This document shows positions 33,192 to 42,557 of a DNA stretch of 42,557 nucleotides, in pieces (the first letter of the stretch is position 1; the number at the start of each line of letters is the position of its first letter). Where the stretch lies: contig CACIGI010000010.1 in the NCBI GenBank assembly GCA_902586125.1, forward strand, positions 1 to 42,557. The letters are read 5' to 3'. The notes under the pieces were generated by a model. That model was not told where the DNA came from, made no database searches, and saw nothing but the letters and a program-made list of their open reading frames with translations. The position numbers and the translations under genes are program-made. The DNA comes from an uncultured Pelagibacteraceae bacterium. GTDB taxonomy: Bacteria > Pseudomonadota > Alphaproteobacteria > Pelagibacterales > Pelagibacteraceae.

Positions 33192-35264
33192 TTATTCAGC
33201 AGCTTGCTTCATAGAGAGTTTTACTTTTCCTCTATCGAAACCAATAACTTTAACTTTTACTTCGTCACCTTCTTTCACTACATCAGTAACTTTAGCTACT
33301 CTTTTATCCGCAAGTTCTGAAATATGGACAAGACCATCTTGTTTTCCTAAAAAATTAACAAATGCACCAAACTCCATAATTTTCATAACTTTACCTGAAT
33401 AAATTTTATTTAGTTCAGCTTTAGCGGTGATGTCTTTAATCATTTGCATTGCAACATTTCTAGACTCTTCATCTGGAGCAGCAACTGTTACAACTCCTTC
33501 ATCATTTACATCTACTTTGGCACCTGATTTTTCAACAATCTCCCTAATTGTTGCACCACCTTTTCCAATAACGGCAGCGATGTCTTTCTTATCAACATTA
33601 ATTTTTTCCATTTTTGGAGTATGTTTTCCAACATCAGATCTTGATGCTGATAATGCTTTATTCATTTCTCCTAAAATATGAACTCTCCCATCTTTAGCTT
33701 GACTTAATGCTTGCTCCATAATTTCAAAAGTAATACCGGTAATTTTGATATCCATTTGTAGTGAAGTAATTCCATCTTTAGTTCCAGCAACTTTAAAGTC
33801 CATATCCCCTAAATGATCCTCATCACCCAAAATATCTGATAACACACTAAAATCATCACCCTCTTTAATTAAACCCATTGCTATACCTGCAACAGGTTCT
33901 TTTATTGGTACTCCCGCATCCATTAATGCAAGTGATGTTCCACAAACAGTAGCCATTGATGAAGAACCATTGGATTCTGTAATTTCTGAAACTACTCTAA
34001 AAGTATAAGGAAATGACTCTTTTGAGGGTAATGAAGAATGAATAGCTCTCCATGCTAATTTACCATGACCTATCTCTCTTCTACCAGTTCCTATTCTTCC
34101 TGTCTCACCAACGGAAAAAGGTGGAAAATTATAATGGAGCATAAACCTTTCTCTTTGTAATCCATCTAAGCTTTCAATTCTTTGCTCATCATCAGATGTA
34201 CCTAATGTGGCAGTTACAATTGCTTGCGTTTCGCCTCTAGTAAACAAAGCAGAGCCATGTGTCCTTGGCAATACACCGACCTCACATGAGATTGGCCTTA
34301 CATCAGACAAACCCCTACCATCAATTCTATTTTTATTTTTTAAAATATCTGTTCTGACTATTGTTTTTTCAAGATTTTTTAGTTCAGAATTTACATCAAG
34401 ATCTGTATAGTTTTCGTTTTCCTCATAAAGTTTTTTTGCTTTATCAGTAATTTCTGAAATTTGATTTGATCTGTCTTGTTTGTCTCTTGTTGCGAATGCT
34501 TTTTTAAGATCTGCGGTAAAAGTTTCCTCGAGTTTTTTCTTTACGTCAGATAAATCTTTCTTTTCAACATTCCACTCAGGTTTTCTACATTCTTTGGCTA
34601 ATTCCTCTATCATTTTAATCACTGGAATAAATCCTTCATGACCGAATTTTACTGCATTTAGCATCTCTTCCTCTGTCAACCTGCTTGCTTCAGACTCAAC
34701 CATAAGCACAGCATCTTTTGTTCCAGCAACAACTAAATCTAATTTTGATTTTTCAAGTTCAGTTTTTGATGGATTTAAAGCGTATTTACCATCAATATAT
34801 CCAACTCTAGAAGCACCGATGGGGCCCATAAATGGCATTCCTGATATAGCTAAGGCTGCAGATGATGCAATGATTGATAAAATGTCTGCCTCATTTTCTT
34901 TATCATAAGAAATTACAGTTGGTAACAACTGGACTTCATTTTTAAATTCATCAGGAAACAATGGTCTGATCGGTCTATCAATTAATCTTGAGATTAATGT
35001 TTCACTTTCAGTTGGTCTTGCTTCTCTTTTAAAATATCCACCAGGAATTTTTCCTGCTGCATAGTATTTTTCCTGATAATTTACAGATAATGGAAAGTAA
35101 TCCATGTCTGGATTCACTTTTTTTGCTCCAACGACTGTTGCTAAAACTACCGTCTCCCCGCATGTTGCGATAACTGCTCCGTCTGCCTGTCTTGCTACTT
35201 TACCTGTTTCTAAACTTATCTTCTTCCCTGCTACTTCAACTTCCTTCTTGTATACTTTAAACAT
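33192..35264 (-). CDS. pnp: Polynucleotide phosphorylase
   Basis: A 690-residue exoribonuclease of usual length. Two RNase PH domains are visible ([21 protein letters not shown] and the second with [28 protein letters not shown] and [15 protein letters not shown]-like segments). A KH domain ([21 protein letters not shown], from about residue 560) and a C-terminal S1 domain ([28 protein letters not shown]) follow. It degrades RNA from the 3' end using phosphate. The upstream SUV3-like helicase at 4488 is a possible functional partner by analogy with mitochondrial RNA decay (inference). The rpsO-pnp order is the classical one. The leader has an unusual repeat. Confidence 0.97.
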   Translation of the reverse strand: MFKVYKKEVEVAGKKISLETGKVARQADGAVIATCGETVVLATVVGAKKVNPDMDYFPLSVNYQEKYYAAGKIPGGYFKREARPTESETLISRLIDRPIRPLFPDEFKNEVQLLPTVISYDKENEADILSIIASSAALAISGMPFMGPIGASRVGYIDGKYALNPSKTELEKSKLDLVVAGTKDAVLMVESEASRLTEEEMLNAVKFGHEGFIPVIKMIEELAKECRKPEWNVEKKDLSDVKKKLEETFTADLKKAFATRDKQDRSNQISEITDKAKKLYEENENYTDLDVNSELKNLEKTIVRTDILKNKNRIDGRGLSDVRPISCEVGVLPRTHGSALFTRGETQAIVTATLGTSDDEQRIESLDGLQRERFMLHYNFPPFSVGETGRIGTGRREIGHGKLAWRAIHSSLPSKESFPYTFRVVSEITESNGSSSMATVCGTSLALMDAGVPIKEPVAGIAMGLIKEGDDFSVLSDILGDEDHLGDMDFKVAGTKDGITSLQMDIKITGITFEIMEQALSQAKDGRVHILGEMNKALSASRSDVGKHTPKMEKINVDKKDIAAVIGKGGATIREIVEKSGAKVDVNDEGVVTVAAPDEESRNVAMQMIKDITAKAELNKIYSGKVMKIMEFGAFVNFLGKQDGLVHISELADKRVAKVTDVVKEGDEVKVKVIGFDRGKVKLSMKQAAE

Positions 35265-35274
35265 TTCATTTCCA

Positions 35275-35305
35275 TTTCGTTTCGTTCGTTTCGTTCCATT
35301 CCGTT
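35275..35305 (-). repeat. GAACGAAAC-type repeat in the pnp leader with an overlapping upstream ORF
   Basis: Read on the minus strand, the 57-base rpsO-pnp gap contains GGAATGGAACGAAACGAACG followed by AAACGAAATGGAAATG. These are overlapping copies of GAACGAAAC and GGAA. An ATG at 35299 opens a 22-codon frame ([12 protein letters not shown]...) that passes the pnp start out of frame and stops at 35231. The usual pnp leader hairpin is not apparent. Confidence 0.5.
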
Positions 35306-35321
35306 CTATCTATCTTGACTC

Positions 35322-35570
35322 TTATTTTCTCAAATTCAATTTCGACAGGACATTCTTGTAAGAATCTACCTTATTTCTTTTAAGATAATCTAACAATTTT
35401 TTTCTTCTATTGACCGCTCTCAATAATCCAACAGATGAATGTTTATCTTTTTTGAATTGTTTTATATGTTTTGAAAGCGTTTCAATTTTTTCCGTTAACA
35501 AAGCAATTTGGATTTCTGACGATCCAGTGTCTTTTTCATGCATTGCCAACTCTTGAGCTTTTTTGTTCAT
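35322..35570 (-). CDS. rpsO: Ribosomal protein S15
   Basis: An 82-residue protein, slightly shorter than the usual 89 at the N-terminus. The S15 core is clear: KDTGSSEIQIALLTEKIETLSKHIKQFKKDKHSSVGLLRAVNRRKKLLDYLKR. It binds 16S rRNA and bridges the subunits. It lies between rbfA (11-base gap) and pnp (57-base gap) on the same strand. In most bacteria truB lies just upstream of rpsO. Here it does not. Confidence 0.96.
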   Translation of the reverse strand: MNKKAQELAMHEKDTGSSEIQIALLTEKIETLSKHIKQFKKDKHSSVGLLRAVNRRKKLLDYLKRNKVDSYKNVLSKLNLRK

Positions 35571-35581
35571 ACTTCTTTTTC

Positions 35582-35950
35582 CTATTTATTTGTTTGTTTA
35601 ATTAAATTCTCTATTTTTTCAGCATACTCAAAAGACTCATCTTTTCTAAAAAGTAGTTTTGGTAAAAATTTCATTACTACTTTTTGAGATAAAATTTTTC
35701 TAATTAGAAATGAGTATTCTTTCAAAATATTAACAGTTTCTTCTGCATTTTTTCCTCCGAGAGGAAGTACATACGCTTTAGCTATTTTCAAGTCTTGGCT
35801 CATTCTCACTTCAGTAACTGTAATAGTATTTGTTTCTAAATTCGGAACTTTAGCCTCATTTCTTAAAAAAATCATGCCTAAAGATTGTTTAATCATTTCA
35901 CCCACTCTTAATTGTCTCTGTGAAATTGGTTTACCTATTCTATCTGCCAT
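35582..35950 (-). CDS. rbfA: Ribosome-binding factor A
   Basis: A 122-residue protein with the RbfA KH-like fold: GKPISQRQLRVGEMIKQSLGMIFLRNE, ITVTEVRMSQDLKIAKAYVLPLGG, and the end LRKILSQKVVMKFLPKLLFRKDESFEYAEKIE. It helps 16S rRNA 5'-end maturation in the small subunit. Its start overlaps the infB stop by one base, so translation is coupled. Confidence 0.95.
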   Translation of the reverse strand: MADRIGKPISQRQLRVGEMIKQSLGMIFLRNEAKVPNLETNTITVTEVRMSQDLKIAKAYVLPLGGKNAEETVNILKEYSFLIRKILSQKVVMKFLPKLLFRKDESFEYAEKIENLIKQTNK

Positions 35951-38172
35951 TATATTGTTCTCTCTTTAGATGTAATACTAAAAGCCTCTATTGTGTCATT
36001 TTTTTTAAAATCCATGTAATCTTTGAGTGCAATTCCGCATTCTTGACCATTGTTCACCTGTTTTACTTGATTTTTTTCTCTAAATAAACTTCCAACTTTT
36101 CCTGTAAAAACTATTGATCCATCTCTAATTACTCTTACATCTGAATTACTGTTAATTTCTCCCTCAGTTACTTTTGAGCCAGCAACTTTACCAGCTCCTG
36201 AAACTTTAAAAATTTCTAAAATTTTTGCAGTTCCAATTACTTTTTCCTCCACATCAGGAGTTAATAATCCAGACATCCTTTTTTTTACGAAATCTAAAAC
36301 TTCATAAATAATATTGTATGATGAAATATCTATTTTTTCATTTTCAGCCAATTTTTTAGCTTCCTTGCTTGGCTTTACATTAAACGCTATCAAAACTGCA
36401 TTTGAGGCTTTTGCCAAAGTCACATCTGTCTCGGTTACCATTCCAATATCTGCTAAAATTATCTTTGGTTTTACCTCATCATGCTCAATTTGACTGATGG
36501 CATTTTTTATCGCCTCTGAGGATCCGTGAACATCTGACTTAATTATAAGATTTAATTCTTCAGTGGACTTATTAGAAAAAGCAGACTCTTGAGTGGCAAA
36601 TGTCAACGGATTTTTACCATCTTCAGTCTCTTGAGCTCTATTTTCGCTCAAAATCTTAGCCTCTTTCTCATTATCTAAAACTATAAAGTCATCCCCAGCT
36701 TTTGCAGCACCATTTATACCAAGTATTTCTACCGGGGTAGATGGTGGGGCTTCATCAATACTTTTCCCTTTATCGTTAATAATAGCTCGGATTTTTCCCC
36801 ATTTAAGACCACTTACAAAAAAATCTCCTTTTTTTAAAGTTCCAGCAGTTACAATTATTGTTGCAACTGGTCCTCTTCCAATATCAATTTTCGATTCTAA
36901 AACAACCCCTGTGGCTTTTGATTCAAAATCAGTTTTAAGATCTAGAATTTCAGCTTGAAGAATGATTGCATCAATTAGTTTATCTAAGTTTAATCTTGTT
37001 TTTGCTGATATCTCTACCATTAAAGTGTCCCCTGATAAATCTTCAGCTATTAATTCATGCTCAAGTAATTGATTTTTAATTTTTTGTGGATCAGCCTCGG
37101 GTAAATCACATTTATTAATTGCTACAACTATTGGTACATTTGCAGCCTTTGCATGTTTTATTGACTCAATAGTTTGTGGTTTAACACCATCATCAGCCGC
37201 AACAACTAGAACAACAATATCTGTAAGCTTTGATCCTCTTGCTCTCATTTCAGTAAAAGCTGCATGTCCTGGTGTATCAATAAATGTTAATTTATTTAAT
37301 TGACTATCTATTTGATAAGCACCAATATGTTGAGTTATTCCACCAAACTCTCCTGATACCACATTTGTACTTCTTAAAACGTCTAGAACTGAAGTTTTAC
37401 CATGATCCACATGACCCATAACTGTTATAATTGGTGGTCTATTTTTTAAGTTTTCCGTTCTTGAAGCTTTTATTTTTTGAATTATCTCCTCTGCCTTTTC
37501 CTCTCGAATTGGATTATGACCGAATTCTTTAACTAAATACTCTGCGGTATCAGCTGCTAAATTTTGATTAATCGTTACAGTAACCCCCATTCCAAACATA
37601 TGTTTAATGATATTACTAGATTGTTCTGCCATTCTGTTTGCAAGTTCTCTTACTGTGATAACTTCTGGAATATTTACGTCTCTTTTAACAGGCTTTAAGC
37701 TTTCTTGGGCTTCTTCTTTAGTTAAATTTCTATTTTCTTTTTGTCGCGCTCTTTTTACTGATGCTAAACTTCTTTCTCTTGCTTCAATTTGATCGCTTAA
37801 AGCTCGAGAAACAGTTAATTTTAATTCTCTTTTTTTAGTCCCAGACTTTGAGGACTTTTTATTTTTACTTTCATTTTCCTCTTTAAGTCTTTTTGTAGCT
37901 CTTTGCTCAGCCAGTTTACGTCTTTCAAAATCACTTGTTAGAGGAGGTGATTTAGGAATGTAATTTGGCTTACCAAAAGTTACTTTGTTGCTTGTAAAAT
38001 TATTTTTGATTTTTGAGGAGTTTAACTTAAATGAACCGCCCCTACTAGTAAATTTGCCAGTTTGTTTTTCGATTATTACAGAATTTTTTCCGAGATTTTT
38101 TGCTTTATCAATATTTTTAATAGATTTTTTGGCTATGCCACCTGATATTGTTAATTTTGTTTTTTTTTCCAT
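35950..38172 (-). CDS. infB: Translation initiation factor IF-2
   Basis: A 740-residue GTPase. The first 170 residues are a charged, lysine-rich N-terminal region with a helical KRARQKENRNLTKEEA stretch. IF2_N is near residue 172 (VITVRELANRMAEQSSNIIKHMFGMGV). The G domain has GHVDHGKTSVLD, DTPGHAAFTEMR and NKCDLP. Domains II-IV follow, ending GQECGIALKDYMDFKKND. It places initiator tRNA on the small subunit. The N-terminus is shorter than in E. coli (890 residues). infB lies ten bases after nusA. Confidence 0.97.
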   Translation of the reverse strand: MEKKTKLTISGGIAKKSIKNIDKAKNLGKNSVIIEKQTGKFTSRGGSFKLNSSKIKNNFTSNKVTFGKPNYIPKSPPLTSDFERRKLAEQRATKRLKEENESKNKKSSKSGTKKRELKLTVSRALSDQIEARERSLASVKRARQKENRNLTKEEAQESLKPVKRDVNIPEVITVRELANRMAEQSSNIIKHMFGMGVTVTINQNLAADTAEYLVKEFGHNPIREEKAEEIIQKIKASRTENLKNRPPIITVMGHVDHGKTSVLDVLRSTNVVSGEFGGITQHIGAYQIDSQLNKLTFIDTPGHAAFTEMRARGSKLTDIVVLVVAADDGVKPQTIESIKHAKAANVPIVVAINKCDLPEADPQKIKNQLLEHELIAEDLSGDTLMVEISAKTRLNLDKLIDAIILQAEILDLKTDFESKATGVVLESKIDIGRGPVATIIVTAGTLKKGDFFVSGLKWGKIRAIINDKGKSIDEAPPSTPVEILGINGAAKAGDDFIVLDNEKEAKILSENRAQETEDGKNPLTFATQESAFSNKSTEELNLIIKSDVHGSSEAIKNAISQIEHDEVKPKIILADIGMVTETDVTLAKASNAVLIAFNVKPSKEAKKLAENEKIDISSYNIIYEVLDFVKKRMSGLLTPDVEEKVIGTAKILEIFKVSGAGKVAGSKVTEGEINSNSDVRVIRDGSIVFTGKVGSLFREKNQVKQVNNGQECGIALKDYMDFKKNDTIEAFSITSKERTI

Positions 38173-38182
38173 AGCTCATCTC

Positions 38183-39736
38183 TCAATCTTCATAAATAAT
38201 TTTTCTTGCAGACATAATAAGTTCATCTGCTTCTTCTTTTGATAAAGCAAAATCTTCCAGGTAGCCTTGAATTTTTACTCTCTCACCTTTCACTATATCA
38301 AATCCACCGGTTAGCTCATCTGATGCTAGATCAGCAAAATCTTGTAGTGTAAGGATTTTTTGATCACCAAGAGTGACCAACATTCCAGGAGTTAACCCTT
38401 TCAAATTAATTAGTCCATCATCCAAACCTAATTCTTTAATCCTTTCAGAAATATCTTCTTGATCTTTTTGATGAAATTCTTTTGCTCTCTCTATAAGAGC
38501 TTTTGCGGTTTCTTCCTCTATACCTTCAATTTTTAACAAATTTTCTGAAGAACTATCTTTTATATCGTCTATAGTGGAATAACCCTCAGCCACAAGAAGT
38601 TGTCCAAGTGTTTCATCTAACTCTAAATTCTTGACAAAATTTTCTGTTTTCTCTTTAAACTCTAATTGTCTTCTTTCTGAGTCCTCTGCATCTGTCATAA
38701 TATTTATTTCAAAATTCAATAATTTTGTAGCAAGCCTTACATTTTGTCCTCTTCTTCCGATGGCCTTACTTAAATTTTCTTCAGTAAGTATCACATCTAA
38801 CTTTTTTCTTTCTAAATCTACATTTACTCTTTGTACTTCAGCTGGAGATAAAGCATTAGATACTAATATTGCAGGATCCTCAGACCAATTTACAATATCA
38901 ATTTTTTCACCTTGTAATTCATTAACAACTGCTTGAACTCTCGATCCTCTCATCCCCACACATGCTCCAACTGGATCTAATGAAGTATCAACTGCTTTAA
39001 CACAAATTTTTGCTCTACTTCCTGGATCTCTTGAAGATGATTTAATTTCAATCAGACCATCATAAATTTCAGGAACTTCTTGAACAAAAAGTTTTTCCAT
39101 AAACTTTGGGTGAGCTCTTGATAAAAAAATTTGTTGACCACGAGGCTCTCGCCTTACATCAAAACAGTAAGCTTTAATTCTATCTCCAGCTTTTATATTC
39201 TCTCGTGGTATAATTTCATTTTTTTGAATTATTGCTTCTGCTCTTCCAAGATCTACGATTACATTTCCAAACTCTAATCTTTTTACTATTCCACTTAAAA
39301 TCGAGCCTTTTTTATCAATAAAATCATTAAATTGTCTTTCTCGCTCTGCCTCTCTAACATTAAAATTAATTACTTGTTTAGCTGTTTGGGCAGCTATTCT
39401 TCCAAAATCAAATGAGGGAAGTGGTTGTAAAACTTCATCTCCGATCACTTTGTCTTTATTAGTCTCGTTCAATGTAATGGCATCCTCTAATTTGATCTCA
39501 GTGTTCGTATTTTCTGGATTTTCTGTAACTATCAATTTTCTAAAAATTTCAATATCACCGTTATCTCTATTAATCAGTACCTTAATCTCATTATCCTGAC
39601 CAAATTTAGATTTTGCCGCTTTAGCAATTCCAGTTTCCATTGAACTAATAATAAGTTCTTTATCAATCGATTTTTCCAAAGCTACTGCCTCTGCGATTCT
39701 TAATAGTTCAAGTTTATCTGCTCTTTTATTCAACAT
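38183..39736 (-). CDS. nusA: Transcription elongation/termination factor NusA
   Basis: A 517-residue protein: N-terminal RNA polymerase-binding domain (LNKRADKLELLRIAEAVALEKSIDKELII), S1 domain (GSILSGIVKRLEFGNVIVDLG), two KH domains (with DPVGACVGMRGSRVQAVVNELQGEKIDI and SKAIGRRGQNVRLATKL), and C-terminal acidic repeats (DETLGQLLVAEGYSTIDDI, LTPGMLVTLGDQKILTLQDFADL). The frame opens at 39775, but that part lies in a terminator hairpin. The ATG at 39734-39736 is chosen because it gives the family start. rimP is missing upstream and ylxR is missing between nusA and infB. Confidence 0.96.
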   Translation of the reverse strand: MLNKRADKLELLRIAEAVALEKSIDKELIISSMETGIAKAAKSKFGQDNEIKVLINRDNGDIEIFRKLIVTENPENTNTEIKLEDAITLNETNKDKVIGDEVLQPLPSFDFGRIAAQTAKQVINFNVREAERERQFNDFIDKKGSILSGIVKRLEFGNVIVDLGRAEAIIQKNEIIPRENIKAGDRIKAYCFDVRREPRGQQIFLSRAHPKFMEKLFVQEVPEIYDGLIEIKSSSRDPGSRAKICVKAVDTSLDPVGACVGMRGSRVQAVVNELQGEKIDIVNWSEDPAILVSNALSPAEVQRVNVDLERKKLDVILTEENLSKAIGRRGQNVRLATKLLNFEINIMTDAEDSERRQLEFKEKTENFVKNLELDETLGQLLVAEGYSTIDDIKDSSSENLLKIEGIEEETAKALIERAKEFHQKDQEDISERIKELGLDDGLINLKGLTPGMLVTLGDQKILTLQDFADLASDELTGGFDIVKGERVKIQGYLEDFALSKEEADELIMSARKIIYED

Positions 39737-39756
39737 AATTTTGTTTGTTCCAAAAA

Positions 39757-39778
39757 AAAATGGGCCAGAGCCCATTTT
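39757..39778 (-). terminator. Strong intrinsic terminator between metK and nusA, possible nusA attenuator
   Basis: On the minus strand AAAATGGGC and GCCCATTTT form a nine-pair stem with a 4-base loop, followed by more T residues (nine in a row counting the stem end). It ends metK transcription. It is also downstream of the predicted nusA promoter and 20 bases before the nusA ATG, so it may attenuate nusA as well. Confidence 0.85.
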
Positions 39779-39799
39779 GATAATTCAACAATGTAAGAG

Positions 39800-39829
39800 A
39801 ATATATAAAAGTTTTTTTTTATTTTTCAA
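39800..39829 (-). promoter_or_regulatory. Predicted nusA promoter
   Basis: On the minus strand TTGAAA (39824-39829) and TATATT (39800-39805) are separated by 18 bases. Transcription would start near 39793 and pass the hairpin at 39757-39778 before the nusA ATG at 39736. The composition is AT-rich, so the promoter call is moderate. Confidence 0.45.
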
Positions 39830-39835
39830 TAAAAA

Positions 39836-41005
39836 CTATTTTAAGAAAATGTCAGATTTATTGATATTTTCCCAAGAAAAAGCACCTTCTTTATCTGGCT
39901 CCCTTCCAAAATGCCCGTATGCAGATGTTTTTTCATATATAGGTTTATTAAGCCCCAACATCTCTCTTATCCCTCTTGGGCTAAGGTCAAAACTTTCTTT
40001 AATCTTATCTTCAACAAATTTATTTTTATCTAAATCGTTATCAAAAAGATTTACATAGATAGATAAAGGTTTTGAAACACCAATTGCATAAGCTAATTGT
40101 ATCAAACATTTATCAGCAATTTTCGATGCAACAACATTTTTGGCAATATATCTGGCTGCATAAGCTGCAGACCTATCTACTTTAGTTGGATCTTTTCCCG
40201 AGAAAGCACCTCCACCATGTGGGGCAGCACCACCATAAGTATCTACAATAATTTTTCTACCTGTTAGGCCACAATCACCATCAGGACCACCTATTACAAA
40301 ATTTCCAGTTGGATTTACATAAAATTCATTTTCATTAAAACCATCCAAAAAATTTTTTGGTATAGAATTAATTAAATATGGTCTCAATAATTCCCTTACC
40401 TGTTCTTGATTAACATTTGCGGTATGCTGAGAAGATATTACAACTGATTTAACTTTTGATGGTTTACCATTTTCATATTCAAAAGTTACTTGACTTTTAG
40501 AATCTGGTTCTATGTTTTTTAATTTACCTGATTTTCTATCTTCCGCCATTAACCTTAAAATCTTATGGGAAAAATGAATTGGTGCTGGCATTAAAACATC
40601 GGTTTCATTGCAGGCATAACCAAACATGATACCTTGATCTCCTGCGCCCTCATCTTTATTTCCCGAAGAGTCTACACCCATAGCAATGTCGCTTGATTGT
40701 GAGTGAAGATGACTTTCTATTTTTGTAGCCTCTTTCCAGGTAAAACCATCTTGATCATATCCAATATCTTTAATGCATTCTCTTACATTATTGATTAAAT
40801 CATCTTTTTTAATTTCTGGTCCTCTGACCTCACCGGCTAATACAACTTTATTGGTAGTTGTGAGAGTTTCACATGCAACTCTCGAATATGGATCATTAGA
40901 TAAATAAGTGTCTACCACCATGTCAGATATTCTATCAGACACTTTATCTGGGTGTCCCTCTGAAACAGACTCACTTGTAAAAAGAAAATTTTTTAAATTA
41001 CTCAT
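39836..41005 (-). CDS. metK: S-adenosylmethionine synthetase
   Basis: A 389-residue enzyme of normal length. It has [20 protein letters not shown] near the start (His and Asp of the ATP site), [16 protein letters not shown] (residues about 117-132), [21 protein letters not shown] and [19 protein letters not shown]. It makes S-adenosylmethionine from methionine and ATP, the donor for ubiE and other methyltransferases. Its start overlaps the lnt stop by eight bases, so no SAM riboswitch leader is present. A strong terminator follows. Confidence 0.97.
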   Translation of the reverse strand: MSNLKNFLFTSESVSEGHPDKVSDRISDMVVDTYLSNDPYSRVACETLTTTNKVVLAGEVRGPEIKKDDLINNVRECIKDIGYDQDGFTWKEATKIESHLHSQSSDIAMGVDSSGNKDEGAGDQGIMFGYACNETDVLMPAPIHFSHKILRLMAEDRKSGKLKNIEPDSKSQVTFEYENGKPSKVKSVVISSQHTANVNQEQVRELLRPYLINSIPKNFLDGFNENEFYVNPTGNFVIGGPDGDCGLTGRKIIVDTYGGAAPHGGGAFSGKDPTKVDRSAAYAARYIAKNVVASKIADKCLIQLAYAIGVSKPLSIYVNLFDNDLDKNKFVEDKIKESFDLSPRGIREMLGLNKPIYEKTSAYGHFGREPDKEGAFSWENINKSDIFLK

Positions 41006-42536
41006 TTTTGATCCTATTAAATGAAAAAGTTAAAACAATATACAACAAAATTAATATGAAAAATATGTTATTTCCATATTTAGAAAACAATGTTGGTTTT
41101 AAATCTCTTATGCCCTCTAAATCAATGTAACCTGAAACTCCATAATCTATTTTATTCTCAATATAACCTAATGGATTTATAATTGCTGCCATTCCATTAT
41201 TAGATGATCTAATTATGTACTTTCCATTTTCGATTGCTCTAAATTTACTATGGATAAAATGTTGTTTGGGCCCAACGGATTTACCAAACCATCCATCCTC
41301 TGAAATATTCAATATAAAATCGAAATCAAAATCTTTAGTCAAATTTCCACTATATATAATTTCATAACAAATTAATGGCAAAAAACTTATTTGTTTTAGA
41401 TCATCTTGGATTTTAATTATTTTTCTGTTTTTACCTTTATCAAATGATCCAATATTATTTGTAATTGTTTTTAAACCGAATTTGTTTAGGATATTTTCAA
41501 TAGGAACAAATTCACCGAACGGTACAAGATTAATCTTTTTATAATTGTCAATTAAATTTACTTTACTATCGAATATTGAAAATGAATTGTAATAATTGTA
41601 ATCATTGTTCATAGTCTTTCTGCTTGTTATTCCTAAACCGATTAAGTGATTTTCACTAAAATATTTTTCAAATATGTCATTGTATAAATCTAATTGATCT
41701 TCATAAGTGTTGGGTATTATTCCCTCTGGCCATACAAAAAATGTTTTTTTTTCTTCAATGGGTGAACTAATTGAAATTAGCTCATTAATCACACTCTCTG
41801 TATTAATGTTTTTATAGTATCTATCTAAACTTATATTTGCTCCAATTACCCTAATTGCAAAAGGAAGTTTTTTCTCTTTACTATTATAAAAATTTTTATT
41901 TAAAAATTCTCCGTATGTATAAAAAGAGATAGGTAATAGCAATAAAAAGATACACACAATCACTTCTTTTTTAGATTTACTAAATATGAAAAGAGCGGGA
42001 GCTGTAAAAAAACTTACTACTATAAGATTTAATGAATAAGTTCCTATTATTGACAAAATGCTTAGGAAACTATTAATTTCAGAAAAACTGTAAATTACCA
42101 AGTTCCAAGGGAACCCGGTTAAAATTGTTCCTCTAATAAACTCTATTAAACCAAACAAAAGAGAAAATAGGAAAAAAGCACTTAATATATTTTTCGGTTT
42201 GTATAGATAAAAAATAGCAATACACAATGCATAAAATAAACCTAAAAATGCTGGGATGACAATTAAAGATATAGGAATTAAAAAATTAAAACTTTGATCA
42301 AAACTTAAGGATATAGTTATCCAATACAAACTGGATAAAAAATAACTAAAACCAAACAACCATCCATAATAAAAAGATTTTTTTATTCCTTGTTTTAGTC
42401 TCTGAAATAAAAAAATAAAGAAAACACTAAATGTAAAAAAATTTAAAAAAAAAAAATTATAAGGAGGTAAACTTAAGGAAGTTAAGCTTCCTAATAAAAT
42501 TATCAATAAGGTCTCAAATATAAAATTTTTTTTCAA
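40998..42536 (-). CDS. lnt: Apolipoprotein N-acyltransferase
   Basis: A 512-residue inner-membrane protein. About six hydrophobic helices occupy the first 210 residues, followed by a periplasmic nitrilase-like domain with the catalytic triad: Glu in [11 protein letters not shown], Lys in [13 protein letters not shown] and Cys in [13 protein letters not shown] final helix ([17 protein letters not shown]) closes it. It adds the third acyl chain to lipoproteins, such as the LptM-like product at 15762. The given start is a TTG at 42534-42536. The frame stays open, without ATG, to the window edge at 42557, so the true start may be just outside. The lnt-metK order is common in alphaproteobacteria. 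Confidence 0.94.
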   Translation of the reverse strand: MKKNFIFETLLIILLGSLTSLSLPPYNFFFLNFFTFSVFFIFLFQRLKQGIKKSFYYGWLFGFSYFLSSLYWITISLSFDQSFNFLIPISLIVIPAFLGLFYALCIAIFYLYKPKNILSAFFLFSLLFGLIEFIRGTILTGFPWNLVIYSFSEINSFLSILSIIGTYSLNLIVVSFFTAPALFIFSKSKKEVIVCIFLLLLPISFYTYGEFLNKNFYNSKEKKLPFAIRVIGANISLDRYYKNINTESVINELISISSPIEEKKTFFVWPEGIIPNTYEDQLDLYNDIFEKYFSENHLIGLGITSRKTMNNDYNYYNSFSIFDSKVNLIDNYKKINLVPFGEFVPIENILNKFGLKTITNNIGSFDKGKNRKIIKIQDDLKQISFLPLICYEIIYSGNLTKDFDFDFILNISEDGWFGKSVGPKQHFIHSKFRAIENGKYIIRSSNNGMAAIINPLGYIENKIDYGVSGYIDLEGIRDLKPTLFSKYGNNIFFILILLYIVLTFSFNRIKNE

Positions 42537-42557
42537 TTTAAAATGGAAGTTTTTTCT

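Noticed and set aside
40998-41010. Possible SAM riboswitch before metK.
   Set aside because: metK overlaps lnt by eight bases, so there is no leader to hold a riboswitch. No SAM-II or SAM-V-like structure was seen elsewhere in the window.

Overview
The window looks like a chromosome segment of a SAR11-type alphaproteobacterium (Candidatus Pelagibacter or a close relative). I infer this from the very low G+C content, tightly packed genes that often overlap by 1-20 bases, short intergenic gaps, alphaproteobacterial gene orders (helicase-fdxA-carD, irr-fabA-fabB-fabI, lnt-metK, nusA-infB-rbfA-rpsO-pnp) and ubiquinone genes (coq7, ubiE, ubiB). I see no insertion sequence, prophage, CRISPR array or integron. 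Two tRNA genes (Arg-ACG and Leu-CAA) are present.

Layout. 1-3.7 kb: on the minus strand, a pyruvate dehydrogenase E1 cut by the window edge and carrying an N-terminal lipoyl domain, then a thiolase. 3.7-8.6 kb: on the plus strand, tRNA-Arg, a tiny membrane peptide, a hotdog thioesterase, a SUV3-like RNA helicase, a TerB-like protein, a 7Fe ferredoxin and a CarD-type regulator with a histone-H1-like lysine-rich tail. 8.6-10.7 kb: on the minus strand, a 25-residue polybasic protein, a long-chain acyl-CoA ligase and tRNA-Leu. 10.7-14.3 kb: membrane and redox genes (DedA/YqaA, DsbB, Coq7, a HIG1-like protein, a TlpA-like thioredoxin) plus an HNH endonuclease and an esterase. 14.4-17.8 kb: argH, an LptM-like lipoprotein, lysA and plsC. 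17.8-21.8 kb: dnaN, dnaA, rpsT and mutM on the minus strand. 21.8-26.9 kb: ubiE, ubiB, coaBC, dut, a MoeB/ThiF-like protein and an SH3 protein on the plus strand. 26.9-33.2 kb: a katG operon, an Irr/PerR-like Fur-family regulator and a divergent fabA-fabB-fabI operon. 33.2-42.5 kb: pnp, rpsO, rbfA, infB, nusA, metK and lnt, all on the minus strand.

Most proteins are housekeeping: central carbon, fatty-acid, lysine, arginine, coenzyme A and ubiquinone metabolism, replication initiation, and translation and RNA decay. The most interesting signals are regulatory or architectural. A 17-base motif closely resembling the PerR box occurs three times, twice over the predicted katG promoter and once between irr and fabA. 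This suggests that one Fur-family sensor controls peroxide defence, its own gene and unsaturated fatty-acid synthesis. Two adjacent converging genes encode H1-like lysine-rich sequence (the CarD tail and the 25-residue protein). An intrinsic terminator lies between a predicted nusA promoter and the nusA start, which would suit attenuation by NusA itself. The pnp leader has a GAACGAAAC-type repeat with an overlapping upstream ORF. The E1-lipoyl fusion and the absence of rimP, ylxR and truB from the nusA-pnp cluster are also worth checking.

All calls come from reading the sequence. No database search or structure prediction was run, and family assignments rest on motifs I recognise.
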